A stretch of DNA of 64,000 nt from JAPPHY01 sp034423135 (GCA_034423135.1 DAOUJC010000011.1:62001-126000), one strand, 5' to 3'; counted from the first letter of the stretch, positions 50,376 to 59,704 are shown. The notes: generated by a model from the sequence alone, not told the origin. Program-made: numbers and translations.

Positions 50376-52373
50376 ATGAGATTAGTTGAGGGACTGAAGT
50401 TGAGACCCCTTCTGGGGGTCTTTGCAGCCACCGTGCTGGTGGTGGCGCTAGCGTGCGGAGGGGAAGACCCGACGAACACGCCTGCGCCAACGGCTACGCA
50501 GCCGCCGCCCACGGCAACGCCCGAGCCTGAGGCCACGGCCATGATGGAGGCGACGGCAGCGCCGGAGGCGACCACGGCTCCTGGTGAGCCCACGAACACG
50601 CCGGCGCCGACCAATACGCCGGTTCCGGAAACGGTGATTGACCCCCGCGAGGACTGGGTCAACTACCTGCTGAATCACCGCGGCTACAAGCCCGAGTGGG
50701 GCGAGCCCCAGTACGGCGGCATCTACAAGACTGCAGATCCCAGGCCTGCGTCCAGGTTCCAGACAACCCTGGGCTACAGCGCGTTCAGCCGGTGGCAGTT
50801 CGCCGCGCACAACGCCCTGCTGATGCAGGACCCGTGGGGCACCATCCGCGATGCACCCCAGTGCGACCTCTGCGAGAGCTTTGAGGTCTCTGCCGATGGT
50901 CTGAACTACTCCTTCGTGCTGCGCGACAACGTGTACTTCCACGAAGAGGGTTGGGCGAAGGACCAGGGCGCTCCCGGATTCGGTGAGAAGCTTGGATGCG
51001 AGGACATCAAGGCGAGCCACGAGTGGTTTGCCAACCCGCCTCCTGAGACTCGAGCAAGCTACATCAAGACTGGACAGGCCTACATGGGCCACCAGGAAGA
51101 GATTCTCTGCCCCGACGGCCCCGATGGCCTGACCGTGGAGATCGTCTTCGACCGCTTCAGGAACGCCACCCTCCAGTGGATGGCTGCCGGTATAGCCATC
51201 TGGCAGAAGGACTACCGCGAGTGGATGGATGCGGAGTATCCTGGCGTGCAGTCCACGGCAGTGCCAGAGGGGTACATGATCAACATGGGAACGGGTCCCT
51301 TCATCCCCATATCGGCTGACTCGCAGACCGTGATGAAGTCCCGGAAGAACCCCAACTACTGGCTGACCGGCGCTCCCTTCGTAGACGGGATGGACAACTT
51401 TGCCATCCAGGACTACAACACGAAGTTCGCAGCCCTTGTGACCGGCAAGATCAATCAGGCCGGCCACGGCAGCAGCGGCATCACCAAGGCCCAGGTGGCC
51501 CAGGTGCAGGAGCAGTACACGGACATCATCGAACAGCAGATCGTCCGGTACAACCACATCTCCGGTATCCGGGTCAACCCCCTGAGGCCCCCGTTCGACA
51601 AGTGGGAAGTCCGCTGGGCAGTCCAGCTGTTCCTTGACAGGGGCGACTGGGACACGTTCAGCACCGTCGGCGACATCAAGATGTCCAACCCCGCATACTT
51701 CCTGCACATCGACAGCGGTTGGGGCAAGCCGACCGAGGAGTTCATGGAGCTTCCCGGCTGGAACCCTGCCACTAAGGATGCCGACATAGCAGAGGCGAAC
51801 AGACTGCTGGACGAGGCGTTTGGCCCTGGCAACCGGCCGCGCACCGACCAGTACGTGATCCAGCTGCTGAGCCGGCGTGAGATCAGCCTGTGGCTCATCG
51901 ACCAGATGAAGAGGCACCTTGGGTGGGAGTTCGACGTGCAGTACGTTGACACCTACGGCAACATCAGCACCGAGTGTCTCTACACCATCAGGGCCGAGGC
52001 CAACGCAGCCCCCAACAGGCAGGTGTACACCTCAGACGCGGCAGACGCCTTCTGGGGCATGAACACTGACCTGACCACCAGCCCTGAGTGCGACGTGACA
52101 GGCTGGAAGGGCGACGGCCGGGCTCCCGATGAGGAGCTTGCCAGGATCAACGCCAAGATCATCGAGTTGGACGAGAGCCTGGACCAGGACAGGCGGCGCG
52201 AGCTAGCGCTGGAGCTGGAAGAGTACATGGTCAACGAGCGGACCACGGCCTACCAGCTGGGCGTGATGAACGTGGCCTGGCCCAACAGGACTGAGGTGAA
52301 GGGCGTCCGGTACTACAACCTGGGCACCTACTCACAGCAGAGGCTCCACGACAGGGTCTGGATCGTACAGTAG
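50376..52373 (+). CDS. ABC transporter substrate-binding lipoprotein, family 5 (paralogue 3)
   Basis: 665 aa. The leader, signal peptide and first linker residues match paralogue 2; the linker then diverges to a shorter PTNTPVP type. The family 5 fold starts at EPQYGGIYK and keeps the Cys pattern (CDLC, GCEDIK, LCPDGPDG). Ligand-contact regions in the second half differ from both paralogues, for example around 51560-51720, so specificity may differ. It is nearest to the permease genes and may be their main partner. Confidence 0.9.
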   Translation: MRLVEGLKLRPLLGVFAATVLVVALACGGEDPTNTPAPTATQPPPTATPEPEATAMMEATAAPEATTAPGEPTNTPAPTNTPVPETVIDPREDWVNYLLNHRGYKPEWGEPQYGGIYKTADPRPASRFQTTLGYSAFSRWQFAAHNALLMQDPWGTIRDAPQCDLCESFEVSADGLNYSFVLRDNVYFHEEGWAKDQGAPGFGEKLGCEDIKASHEWFANPPPETRASYIKTGQAYMGHQEEILCPDGPDGLTVEIVFDRFRNATLQWMAAGIAIWQKDYREWMDAEYPGVQSTAVPEGYMINMGTGPFIPISADSQTVMKSRKNPNYWLTGAPFVDGMDNFAIQDYNTKFAALVTGKINQAGHGSSGITKAQVAQVQEQYTDIIEQQIVRYNHISGIRVNPLRPPFDKWEVRWAVQLFLDRGDWDTFSTVGDIKMSNPAYFLHIDSGWGKPTEEFMELPGWNPATKDADIAEANRLLDEAFGPGNRPRTDQYVIQLLSRREISLWLIDQMKRHLGWEFDVQYVDTYGNISTECLYTIRAEANAAPNRQVYTSDAADAFWGMNTDLTTSPECDVTGWKGDGRAPDEELARINAKIIELDESLDQDRRRELALELEEYMVNERTTAYQLGVMNVAWPNRTEVKGVRYYNLGTYSQQRLHDRVWIVQ

Positions 52374-52406
52374 CCAGAAACCCTGGAGTCAAACCGAGCG
52401 TCTGAT

Positions 52407-52434
52407 GGAAGCGCCCCCGCACGGGGGCGCTTCC
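52407..52434 (+). terminator. Hairpin terminator after paralogue 3
   Basis: The same 12-bp stem GGAAGCGCCCCC/GGGGGCGCTTCC as after paralogue 1, with loop GCAC. The following T-run is poor. Confidence 0.75.
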
Positions 52435-52629
52435 GCGTCTACGGGGCGTGCGGTCACAGCCGTAGGAAGTTGAGGTGAGCTGTCGGGCAATCCAGGCGCT
52501 CCGGCCTGCACTGCCGGTGGGGAACTGTGGGGGCCTCACTGAGAAATGGGGCATTGGACTTCTTTTCCTACGTCCCGGCGTATTCCTGTACAGATTCAGG
52601 ATTTTGTAATAAAGGCTGAGGCGGATTTA

Positions 52630-52658
52630 TTGACAAAGACCTATGGTGGTGGTATGTT
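52630..52658 (+). promoter_or_regulatory. Promoter of the peptide permease genes
   Basis: Perfect TTGACA (52630-52635) and TATGTT (52653-52658) are 17 bases apart, about 80 bases before the permease start. Confidence 0.65.
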
Positions 52659-52742
52659 CAAGTGCATATCGAGTTGCTGCGGGCCACTTGGGTATCGTCG
52701 CACAGGTAGCAGGCGACAAGCAGATCGATTCTAGGAGGGGCC

Positions 52743-53696
52743 ATGTTACAGTACACGCTTCGGCGTCTGTTTCTGGGACTGCTTACGGCACTGCTGGTGT
52801 CGGTGATCGTCTTCGTCATCCTGAGAATCGCTCCCGGAGATGTCGTTGACGTCATACTCGGTGGTGAAGACGCCTTCTACTCCCAGGAGACGGAGGAACT
52901 GCTACGTGAGCAGCTTGGCCTTAACAAGCCTCTTTACGAGCAGTACTTCATCTTCATGTACGACTTCGTGCGGCTCGACTGGGGCGAGTCCCTGGTGGAC
53001 AGCAAGCCAATATGGCCACAGATCCAGCAGAAGTTGCCGATCACGTTGCAGCTCGCCATAATGACGGTGGCGCTAGCCGTGTTCTTCGGCATCCCTGTTG
53101 GAGTCATCATGGCGCTGAGGCAGGACTCCTGGCTGGACTACTTCCTGCGGATTGTGTCGCTGGGTGGTCTGTCCATTCCCAGCTTCTGGACGGGCACCAT
53201 GATCATCCTCATCGGTACCCTGTACTTCAACTGGAGCCCCAGGCTGGAGTACGTGTCGCCCTGGGCAGATCCGCGTGGCAACTTCATCATGTTCCTGTGG
53301 CCGGCGCTTGCGACCGGTTGGGTGTCCCAGGCCACCAAGGCCAGGATGATGAGGTCCACCATGCTTGAGGTGTTGCGGCAGGACTACATCAGGACTGCAC
53401 ACGCGAAGGGCCTGAGGTACATGGTGGTTGTGTACCGGCACGCAATGAAGAACGCCCTTCTGCCGGTGGTGACCATCATCGGCATAACCGTGGCCCTCAC
53501 GGTTGGCGGTTCGGTCATCATGGAGACCATATTCCTTCTGCCGGGCATGGGCTCGTTCCTGGTCTATAGCCTGAGCCGATGGGACTACCCGGCGGTGCAG
53601 ACGCTGGTGCTGTTCTTCGCCGGCTGGATCGTGGTAACCAACCTGCTGGTGGACTTGAGCTACGGCTGGCTCGACCCCCGCGTCCGGTACGACTAG
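52743..53696 (+). CDS. Peptide-type ABC transporter permease (DppB/OppB-like)
   Basis: 317 aa, with AGGAGGGG before the ATG. It has about six transmembrane segments, starting with RRLFLGLLTALLVSVIVFVIL. LREQLGLNKPLYEQYFIF is typical of DppB. The EAA loop is TAHAKGLRYMVVVYRHAMKNALLPV. It forms the channel with the DppC-like protein encoded next. No ATPase gene follows. Confidence 0.93.
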   Translation: MLQYTLRRLFLGLLTALLVSVIVFVILRIAPGDVVDVILGGEDAFYSQETEELLREQLGLNKPLYEQYFIFMYDFVRLDWGESLVDSKPIWPQIQQKLPITLQLAIMTVALAVFFGIPVGVIMALRQDSWLDYFLRIVSLGGLSIPSFWTGTMIILIGTLYFNWSPRLEYVSPWADPRGNFIMFLWPALATGWVSQATKARMMRSTMLEVLRQDYIRTAHAKGLRYMVVVYRHAMKNALLPVVTIIGITVALTVGGSVIMETIFLLPGMGSFLVYSLSRWDYPAVQTLVLFFAGWIVVTNLLVDLSYGWLDPRVRYD

Positions 53697-53752
53697 GCAA
53701 AACCGTCCGTCAAATGGCTTGAGAGGCGTCTCAGCTAAGGAGGAAAGAACAT

Positions 53753-54658
53753 ATGGCGGCACAGCAAGAAGGTATGGAGGTTCTGGGCAGGCGAGGGGAG
53801 CGAGCTCCACTCGGCGTCCGAATGTATAAGGGGACGGTGACCTTCCTGAGGAGGAAGCCTCTGGGAGCTGCAGGCGCCCTGATCATCCTCTTCATGATAG
53901 TCCTGGCACTGGCGGCCCCGCTGATCGCCGGGGACCCCAACGAGTGGAACCTGAGCGACAACTTCCTGGCTCCTTCCGCTCAGTACTGGATGGGCACCAA
54001 TGACGTGGGGCAGGACATCTGGGCTCAGATCGTGAACGGCGCTCGTGTGTCCCTGTACGTGGGCATACTGTCGGTGGCGTTCGGTTCCGGTTCCGGAGGA
54101 ATCCTGGGCCTGGCCAGCGCATACTACGGCGGTAAGGTTGACGTGGTAATGCAGCGGATCATGGACGCCCTGATGTCCATCCCAACGCTCATCCTGGCCC
54201 TTGCCATCATGGCTGCTCTGGGAGGCTCGGTGAACAACGTGGTGCTTGCCATCGGCATTGTTCAGATTCCCAGGGCCAACCGCATCGTGCGGTCGCAGGC
54301 CCTGGCAGTCAAGGAGTCCGAGTTCGCACTGGCAGCCCGCTCCATCGGCGCAGGTGACATGCGGATCATGCTGCAGCACATCATGCCGCAGTGTGTGGCG
54401 CCCTGGCTCATCATCGCAAGCGCCGGTCTGGGCACCGCCATCATCTCCGAGGCATCGCTGAGCTTCCTGGGCATGGGCGTGCCGCCCACCACCCCGACGT
54501 GGGGCGGAATGCTGTCCCAGAGGGGCCGCGAGTACTTCGCACTGGCGCCTCAGATGGCCATCTTCCCGGGCATCGCCATATCGCTGGCAGTGTACGGCTT
54601 CAACCTCTTCGGCGACGCTCTGCGAGACGTTCTGGACCCCCGCCTGCGGGGCACCTAG
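53753..54658 (+). CDS. Peptide-type ABC transporter permease (DppC/OppC-like)
   Basis: 301 aa, preceded by AAGGAGG. The family's N-terminal helix lies near residues 40-65. Typical DppC segments are WMGTNDVGQDIWAQIVNGAR and the EAA loop AARSIGAGDMRIMLQHIMPQ, then EASLSFLGMGVPPTTPTWG. It is the last gene before a strong terminator, so the two DppD/DppF ATPases expected for this system are not in the operon. Confidence 0.93.
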   Translation: MAAQQEGMEVLGRRGERAPLGVRMYKGTVTFLRRKPLGAAGALIILFMIVLALAAPLIAGDPNEWNLSDNFLAPSAQYWMGTNDVGQDIWAQIVNGARVSLYVGILSVAFGSGSGGILGLASAYYGGKVDVVMQRIMDALMSIPTLILALAIMAALGGSVNNVVLAIGIVQIPRANRIVRSQALAVKESEFALAARSIGAGDMRIMLQHIMPQCVAPWLIIASAGLGTAIISEASLSFLGMGVPPTTPTWGGMLSQRGREYFALAPQMAIFPGIAISLAVYGFNLFGDALRDVLDPRLRGT

Positions 54659-54695
54659 ACCGCAATCCGGCAAGCGTCTCCAACACGGAGAATGC

Positions 54696-54734
54696 GAGGA
54701 AGGCCGAGGGAACTACCCTCGGCCTTCCTCTTTT
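54696..54734 (+). terminator. Rho-independent terminator after peptide permeases
   Basis: A perfect 15-bp stem (54696-54710 with 54716-54730), loop AACTA, followed by TTTT. It is the longest perfect stem in the window. Confidence 0.92.
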
Positions 54735-54846
54735 GTGCCGGCGGCCGATGGCAAGGAATACCGGGTGATGAACCTGGAACGCGTTTGACGGCGGGCCAGC
54801 AGACTCTTATGATGGCCTCACCCGTGACTTGAAAGGGAGATTCCGT

Positions 54847-56370
54847 ATGCTTGCAAAGGCCCTTACCTGCGCCATCGTCGGCCTGGAAGGCTCCATGGTG
54901 GAGGCGGAGGTGGACATAGCGCCCGGCCTGCCCGCGTTCAACATCGTGGGGCTGCCGGACACCGCGGTTCAGGAGGCCAAGGAGCGGGTGCGAGCGGCTA
55001 TTCGAAACTCTGGATTCGAGTTTCCCATGCGCCGCATCACGGTCAACCTCGCGCCTGCCGACCTCAAGAAGGCCGGCCCGTCCTACGACCTCTCGATCGC
55101 AGTTGGCATTCTGTCCAGCTCCGGCCAGATCACGGCAGACATCTCCCGCGCCGTGTTCCTGGGCGAGCTGTCGCTGGACGGAAGCATCAAGCACGTCAAC
55201 GGCGTCCTGCCGATGGTGGGACTTGCGGAGGGCGAGGGCATCGGTGACGTGTACGTGCCGGCGGTGGACTCCCGGGAGGCCTCGCTTCTGGATGGAGTCA
55301 CCGTGTTCCCGGCGGGCACCCTTGGCGAGCTCGCGGCGCACCTGCGCGGGCATAGCGCCATTTCGCCCTACGCGGGCGCCGAGGAGGATGAGCTGTCGAG
55401 CGAGCCGACCTGGGTTGGCGGCGACCTCGCGTACGTGCGTGGACAGGAGCACGCCAAGCGGGCACTCGAGGTGGCCGCAGCAGGCGGTCACAACCTGCTG
55501 ATGAGCGGACCGCCCGGCAGCGGCAAGACGCTCTTGGCCCGCTCCCTGCCATCGATACTGCCGGCGATGACCTCTTCGGAGTCGCTGGATCTCACGAAGA
55601 TCTACAGCGTGGCCGGACTGCTGCCGTCCGATACACCCCTGGTGGCGCACCGGCCGTTCCGCGCGCCTCACTACACCATATCGCACGCCGGTCTCGTTGG
55701 CGGCGGCAGGCTGCCCAGGCCCGGCGAGGTCACGCTGAGCCACCGGGGCGTGCTGTTCCTCGACGAGCTTCCTGAGTTCGGCCACAACGTGCTGGAGGTG
55801 CTGAGACAGCCGCTGGAGGACAGGGTGGTCACCATCAGCAGGGCGCAGGGCTCGGTGACGTTTCCGGCTAACTTCATGCTGGTCGCAGCGATGAATCCAT
55901 GCTACTGCGGCTACTACGGCGACCCGCAGCGCCAGTGCAGTTGCTCTGCGGGCATGGTCGCCAAGTACCAGAAGCGCATCTCAGGGCCTCTGCTGGACCG
56001 CATCGACATCTTCGTGGAAGTGCCGCGGGTGGAGTACGACAAGCTCACCGGCGATGAGGTGGGGGAGAGCTCGGCGCACGTGCGGGAGCGAGTGGAAAGC
56101 GCCAGGAGCATGCAGAGGCAGCGGTTCGAGGACTCGGCTGCGGTGCGGTCCAACGCCGACATGGGGCCTGCCGAGGTGTGGGAGCACTGCAAGCTGGAGG
56201 AGGCTGCGCAGGGCCTGGCGCGGGCCGCCATGGACCAGCTACACCTGTCGGCGAGGGCGTTTCACCGCACGCTGAAGCTGTCTCGCACCATCGCTGACCT
56301 TGCTGGCGAAGACGAGATCGGCGTCTCGCACGTTGCGGAAGCCATCCAGTACCGGCCGCGTGCCACGTAG
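54847..56370 (+). CDS. comM: YifB/ComM-family Mg-chelatase-like AAA+ protein
   Basis: 507 aa from the ATG at 54847, eight bases after GGGAG; a TTG at 54829 is in frame but overlaps that site. The N-terminal ~165 residues are the S5/Lon-like ChlI domain (VEVDIAPGLPAFNIVGLPD-like). The AAA+ module has Walker A GPPGSGKT and Walker B VLFLDELPEF, then NPCYCGYYGD with a Cys cluster and a C-terminal helical domain. In naturally competent bacteria ComM is a branch-migration helicase in recombination of imported DNA. No other competence gene is nearby. Confidence 0.92.
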   Translation: MLAKALTCAIVGLEGSMVEAEVDIAPGLPAFNIVGLPDTAVQEAKERVRAAIRNSGFEFPMRRITVNLAPADLKKAGPSYDLSIAVGILSSSGQITADISRAVFLGELSLDGSIKHVNGVLPMVGLAEGEGIGDVYVPAVDSREASLLDGVTVFPAGTLGELAAHLRGHSAISPYAGAEEDELSSEPTWVGGDLAYVRGQEHAKRALEVAAAGGHNLLMSGPPGSGKTLLARSLPSILPAMTSSESLDLTKIYSVAGLLPSDTPLVAHRPFRAPHYTISHAGLVGGGRLPRPGEVTLSHRGVLFLDELPEFGHNVLEVLRQPLEDRVVTISRAQGSVTFPANFMLVAAMNPCYCGYYGDPQRQCSCSAGMVAKYQKRISGPLLDRIDIFVEVPRVEYDKLTGDEVGESSAHVRERVESARSMQRQRFEDSAAVRSNADMGPAEVWEHCKLEEAAQGLARAAMDQLHLSARAFHRTLKLSRTIADLAGEDEIGVSHVAEAIQYRPRAT

Positions 56371-56419
56371 CGCGTACGGTCAGCACTCCCACAAGCTCAG
56401 GCAGGTGTCCAGCGAGCGC

Positions 56420-57595
56420 TTAGTCCTCCGCCAGCGACCTGTGCGCCGCCGCCACCGCTGAGCCGGTGGCGAACTCCACTCCCTCCCTGGCCAGCAGCGT
56501 TTCGAGCGCGTGCAGCAGCGTCAGCACGTGGCTGGCCTGCGAGGACTCGCCCATGAGGCCGATGCGCCAGATCTTGCCCGCCAGCGGCCCGAATCCGCCC
56601 CCGATCTCGATGCCGTACTCGCTCAGCAGGGCGCGGCGGACTTTCGCCTCGTCCAGTCCGTCCGGGACCAGCGCCGCGGTAAGCGGGTTGGCCTGAACGC
56701 CCACCGGCGCTACCGGTCGCATTCCGAACTCGGCCAGGCCGGCCTTGAGAGCCGTCGCATTGCGCTCGTGGCGGCGGTGCCTGTTCTCCAGGCCCTCCTC
56801 CATCGCCATCGCCAGGGCCTCCCTGAGAGCGTAGATCAGCGGCATGGATGCGGTGTGGTGATACGTCCTGTCGGTGATCCAGTATCGCTGGAGGTGCAGA
56901 AGATCCAGGTAGAAGCTCTGGACGGGAGTGCTGCGAGCCGTAATGGCCTCGACGGCGCGCGGGCTGAGGGTGATGGGGGAGAGGCCCGGCGGAGCGCCCA
57001 CGCACTTCTGGGTCGCGCTGTAGCAGGCGTCGATGCCCCACTCATCCACGCGCAGGTCTACGCCGCCCAGCGAGGTCACGGCGTCCACAAGAAACAGCGC
57101 GCCGTGGCGACGGGCCACCTCCGCCAGCGGCGGCAGCGGCTGCGTCACGCCCGTGGAGGTCTCGACGTGAACGACTGCCAGCAGCTTGACCTGCCCCGCG
57201 CCGGCCATCGCCTCCTCCACAGCGGCCGGGTCGAGCGTCTGGCCCCACTCGGCCGCGACAGTAGTTACGTTCGCGCCGCACCTCGTGGCGATGTCCGCCA
57301 GGCGTCCTCCAAACACGCCGTTGACGCCGACCACCACGGAATCGCCCGGCTCAAGCAGGTTGACCAGGGCGGCCTCCATGCCGGACGTGCCGGTGCCGGA
57401 TATGGCCAGCGTCAGCTCGTTGGAGGTGCCGAAGGCCTGCCTGAGCAGGGCCGTTACGTCGTCCATGACCCTGAGGAATGTGGGGTCTATGTACCCCATA
57501 AGGGGCATGGTCATGGCCCGTATGACCCTGGGGTTGACGTTGCTGGGGCCGGGGCCCAGTAGAAGTCGGTCTCTTGGCTCGGTTAGCTGCTGCAT
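56420..57595 (-). CDS. Class V aminotransferase (alanine/serine-glyoxylate type)
   Basis: 391 aa. It is a PLP fold-type I enzyme: LLLGPGPSNVNPRVIRAM at the N-terminus, SGTGTSGMEAAL for phosphate binding, LVDAVTSLGG with the PLP-contacting Asp, and Lys near 199 in SATQKCVGAPPG as Schiff-base residue. The C-terminal GGFGPLAGKIWRIGLMG contains the substrate Arg. The likely reaction is amino transfer from alanine or serine to glyoxylate, in the family that also includes purine-derived ureidoglycine aminotransferase. It lies upstream of the M20 gene on the opposite end of a 73-base gap. Confidence 0.9.
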   Translation of the reverse strand: MQQLTEPRDRLLLGPGPSNVNPRVIRAMTMPLMGYIDPTFLRVMDDVTALLRQAFGTSNELTLAISGTGTSGMEAALVNLLEPGDSVVVGVNGVFGGRLADIATRCGANVTTVAAEWGQTLDPAAVEEAMAGAGQVKLLAVVHVETSTGVTQPLPPLAEVARRHGALFLVDAVTSLGGVDLRVDEWGIDACYSATQKCVGAPPGLSPITLSPRAVEAITARSTPVQSFYLDLLHLQRYWITDRTYHHTASMPLIYALREALAMAMEEGLENRHRRHERNATALKAGLAEFGMRPVAPVGVQANPLTAALVPDGLDEAKVRRALLSEYGIEIGGGFGPLAGKIWRIGLMGESSQASHVLTLLHALETLLAREGVEFATGSAVAAAHRSLAED

Positions 57596-57668
57596 CTTTG
57601 GATTGTCCTCCTGCGGTTACGTTCAGAGAGGCGACGCGGTTCAACGCCGCGCACGCCTTGATGTTGGA

Positions 57669-58844
57669 TCAGCTCAGGTACTCAAGCGACGCTTTGGCGA
57701 GCGTCTCTGCGGCGATCAAGAGCGCGTCCTCGTCGAAGTCAAAGCTGGGGCTGTGGTGCGGCGCGTCCAGCCCGGCGTCGGGGTTGGAGGAGCCGACCAG
57801 GAAGTAGCAGCCTGGGGCCTCAAGCTGGAATAGCGCCATGTCATCGCCCACGGTGCTGGGCACGACAGCGGGCAGGTTGGCCTCGCCGACCACGTCGGTC
57901 GCCACGCGGCGCACGAACTCCGCGACCTCGGGGTCGTTCATCACGGCGGGGCAGCCCTGCAGGTGTCGGAACTCGAAGTCGGCGTTGAACGCTGCGCAGA
58001 CTCCGGCCATGACCTCAGGGATACGGGCCAGGATCTGCCTGCGCAACCCCTCGTCGAAAGTGCGCAGCGTGCCCCTCATCTCGACCTCGGTGGCGATGAT
58101 GTTGAACGCGGTTCCGCCCTGGATGCGGCCGAGTGTGAGCACGGCGCCTTCTGCGTAGTGCTTCTCCCGGCTGACCAGGAGCTGCAGCGCGTTGATGACC
58201 TGCGCGGCGATTGGGATGGGGTCTACGGTCTGGTGCGGCATTGCGCCGTGACCGCCCGTACCCTTGACCACCAGCTCGATTTCGTCCACGGCGGCGAATA
58301 TGGCGCCGGGCTTGATGCCCAACTGGCCCACGGGCAGGCTATTCCAGAGGTGGAAGCCAAGCACCCGATCAACGGGCGGGTCGGCCATGACGCCCTCCTG
58401 GATCATCAGACGAGCGCCGCCCATGTTCTCCTCGGCCGGCTGAAATACCAGCAGGACACGCCCACTGAGGCTCTGCCTTCGGTCTGCGAGGATGCCTGCG
58501 ACTGTGACAAGCGCGGCGGTGTGACCATCGTGGCCGCAGGCGTGCATCACGCCGGGGTTCCGGGACGCGTACGGCCTGTCGGAGGTTTCCTGGATGGGCA
58601 GGGCGTCCATGTCGGCGCGCAGCATGAGTGTTGGGCCGTGCGCGGCGCCGTCGATTACGGCGGTGACGCCGGTCTCAGCCGCTCCCGTGGACACCTTCAG
58701 ACCGAAATCAGCCAGCCGCTCTGCCACGAGCCGGGACGTGCGCTCCTCCCGGAAGGCCGTCTCCGGGTGTGCGTGAAGGTCGCGCCGGAGGGAGACCATC
58801 TCCTCCCGGCGTGCGTGAACCTCTTCCCTGACGTCTGAACTCAT
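57669..58844 (-). CDS. M20D-family amidohydrolase (N-acyl amino acid hydrolase)
   Basis: 391 aa from the ATG at 58844. The frame is open further upstream, but that part has no homology. RRDLHAHPE begins the catalytic domain. Metal ligands are in MHACGHDGHTAAL, EENMGGARLMIQEG and the C-terminal HHSPSFDFDE. A dimerisation domain (GGHGAMPHQTVDPI region) lies in between. Family members cleave hippurate, IAA-amino acids or N-acetyl amino acids; the substrate here is open. There is no signal peptide. It is transcribed toward the aminotransferase and may share its promoter. Confidence 0.92.
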   Translation of the reverse strand: MSSDVREEVHARREEMVSLRRDLHAHPETAFREERTSRLVAERLADFGLKVSTGAAETGVTAVIDGAAHGPTLMLRADMDALPIQETSDRPYASRNPGVMHACGHDGHTAALVTVAGILADRRQSLSGRVLLVFQPAEENMGGARLMIQEGVMADPPVDRVLGFHLWNSLPVGQLGIKPGAIFAAVDEIELVVKGTGGHGAMPHQTVDPIPIAAQVINALQLLVSREKHYAEGAVLTLGRIQGGTAFNIIATEVEMRGTLRTFDEGLRRQILARIPEVMAGVCAAFNADFEFRHLQGCPAVMNDPEVAEFVRRVATDVVGEANLPAVVPSTVGDDMALFQLEAPGCYFLVGSSNPDAGLDAPHHSPSFDFDEDALLIAAETLAKASLEYLS

Positions 58845-58932
58845 GTAGAGGGTTCCACCTCCGCGGCGCGTACATTCTATCACATCGCAGGGGCAGACTT
58901 GCTTGGGCAGGCCACGCTCAGCCGATTCGTAG

Positions 58933-58938
58933 TATAAT
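58933..58938 (+). promoter_or_regulatory. -10 box of the conserved hypothetical gene
   Basis: A perfect TATAAT at 58933-58938 without a clear -35 box. It overlaps an in-frame ATG at 58937, which therefore cannot be the start codon. Confidence 0.45.
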
Positions 58939-58966
58939 GTGCAGACAATCGGAGGGAGAGGGGCAC

Positions 58967-59704
58967 TTGGACCTGTACTTCGAGCGTGGTGAAGGAGACA
59001 CTCCCAAGGGGCACGCGCTGGTGTTCTTTCGCCGGAAGTTCGATCCTGCCACCGTGCTGGCAACCTACATCATCGCCCTGCCAATCAAGGTGGACGTGAG
59101 CAGGTACATCCCGCCCATGTTTGCGGGCAAGATGCAGGACATGCTCACGAACGACCTGGCAGGCTTTGCGTTCCCGCCCATGCCGGAGAAGATCGACGAC
59201 CTGGAGCACATCAGGCGAATGGCCGAGGCCAGGGACGACGACCTCATTGACGGCGGCTCGGTGGACGACAGCGATCCCATGGACCTGATTCAGGTGGTCA
59301 GCGAGGTGCAGCAGGAGTACTCCGGCCGCTGGGAGCGAGCTATGCAAGCGCATACACCGCTTCCGACGCAATCGGTGAACGAGCTCATCTACGACCTGAT
59401 GGGCGAGCGAGACAAGCTGAGTGAGCTGGCCAAGCTGGTCGGCAAGCTGCGGTTCGCCGCCGAGGGCACAGACCGGCGCATGGTGAGAGAGATCGAGGAG
59501 GAGATCGCCACGCTGGCTCGCTTTCTGCCGGACCACTATCGCATCCCACTGCTGGTGCGTGCCACGATCATGCCCACGCCGGCTGCGTCCGTGCTCGCAC
59601 AGCTGTACCTGGAACGCTGCTACAAGCTCCTGGAGGAGGACTACCGCCGTCTACAGGAGGTGGAGAAGGAGATAGAACGCCTCGAGGAGGCGATGGAAAG
59701 CTGA
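58967..59704 (+). CDS. Conserved protein of unknown function, helical C-terminus
   Basis: 245 aa from a TTG at 58967, with GGAGGGAGAGG upstream. The first ~130 residues are mixed alpha/beta: DLYFERGEGDTPKGHALVFFRRK at the start, then a hydrophobic segment TVLATYIIALPI. The rest is strongly helical and charged, ending in a predicted coiled coil (EEDYRRLQEVEKEIERLEEAM). There is no signal peptide, known motif or conserved Cys. I do not recognise the family. It sits between the M20 and phosphotriesterase-like genes, with its own -10 box. Confidence 0.7.
   Translation: MDLYFERGEGDTPKGHALVFFRRKFDPATVLATYIIALPIKVDVSRYIPPMFAGKMQDMLTNDLAGFAFPPMPEKIDDLEHIRRMAEARDDDLIDGGSVDDSDPMDLIQVVSEVQQEYSGRWERAMQAHTPLPTQSVNELIYDLMGERDKLSELAKLVGKLRFAAEGTDRRMVREIEEEIATLARFLPDHYRIPLLVRATIMPTPAASVLAQLYLERCYKLLEEDYRRLQEVEKEIERLEEAMES

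Larger units (their letters stand above)
52374..52742. other. 369-base gap with terminator and permease promoter
   Basis: It contains the hairpin at 52407-52434 and the promoter at 52630-52658. The ~190 bases between them show no gene or further structure. Confidence 0.6.
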
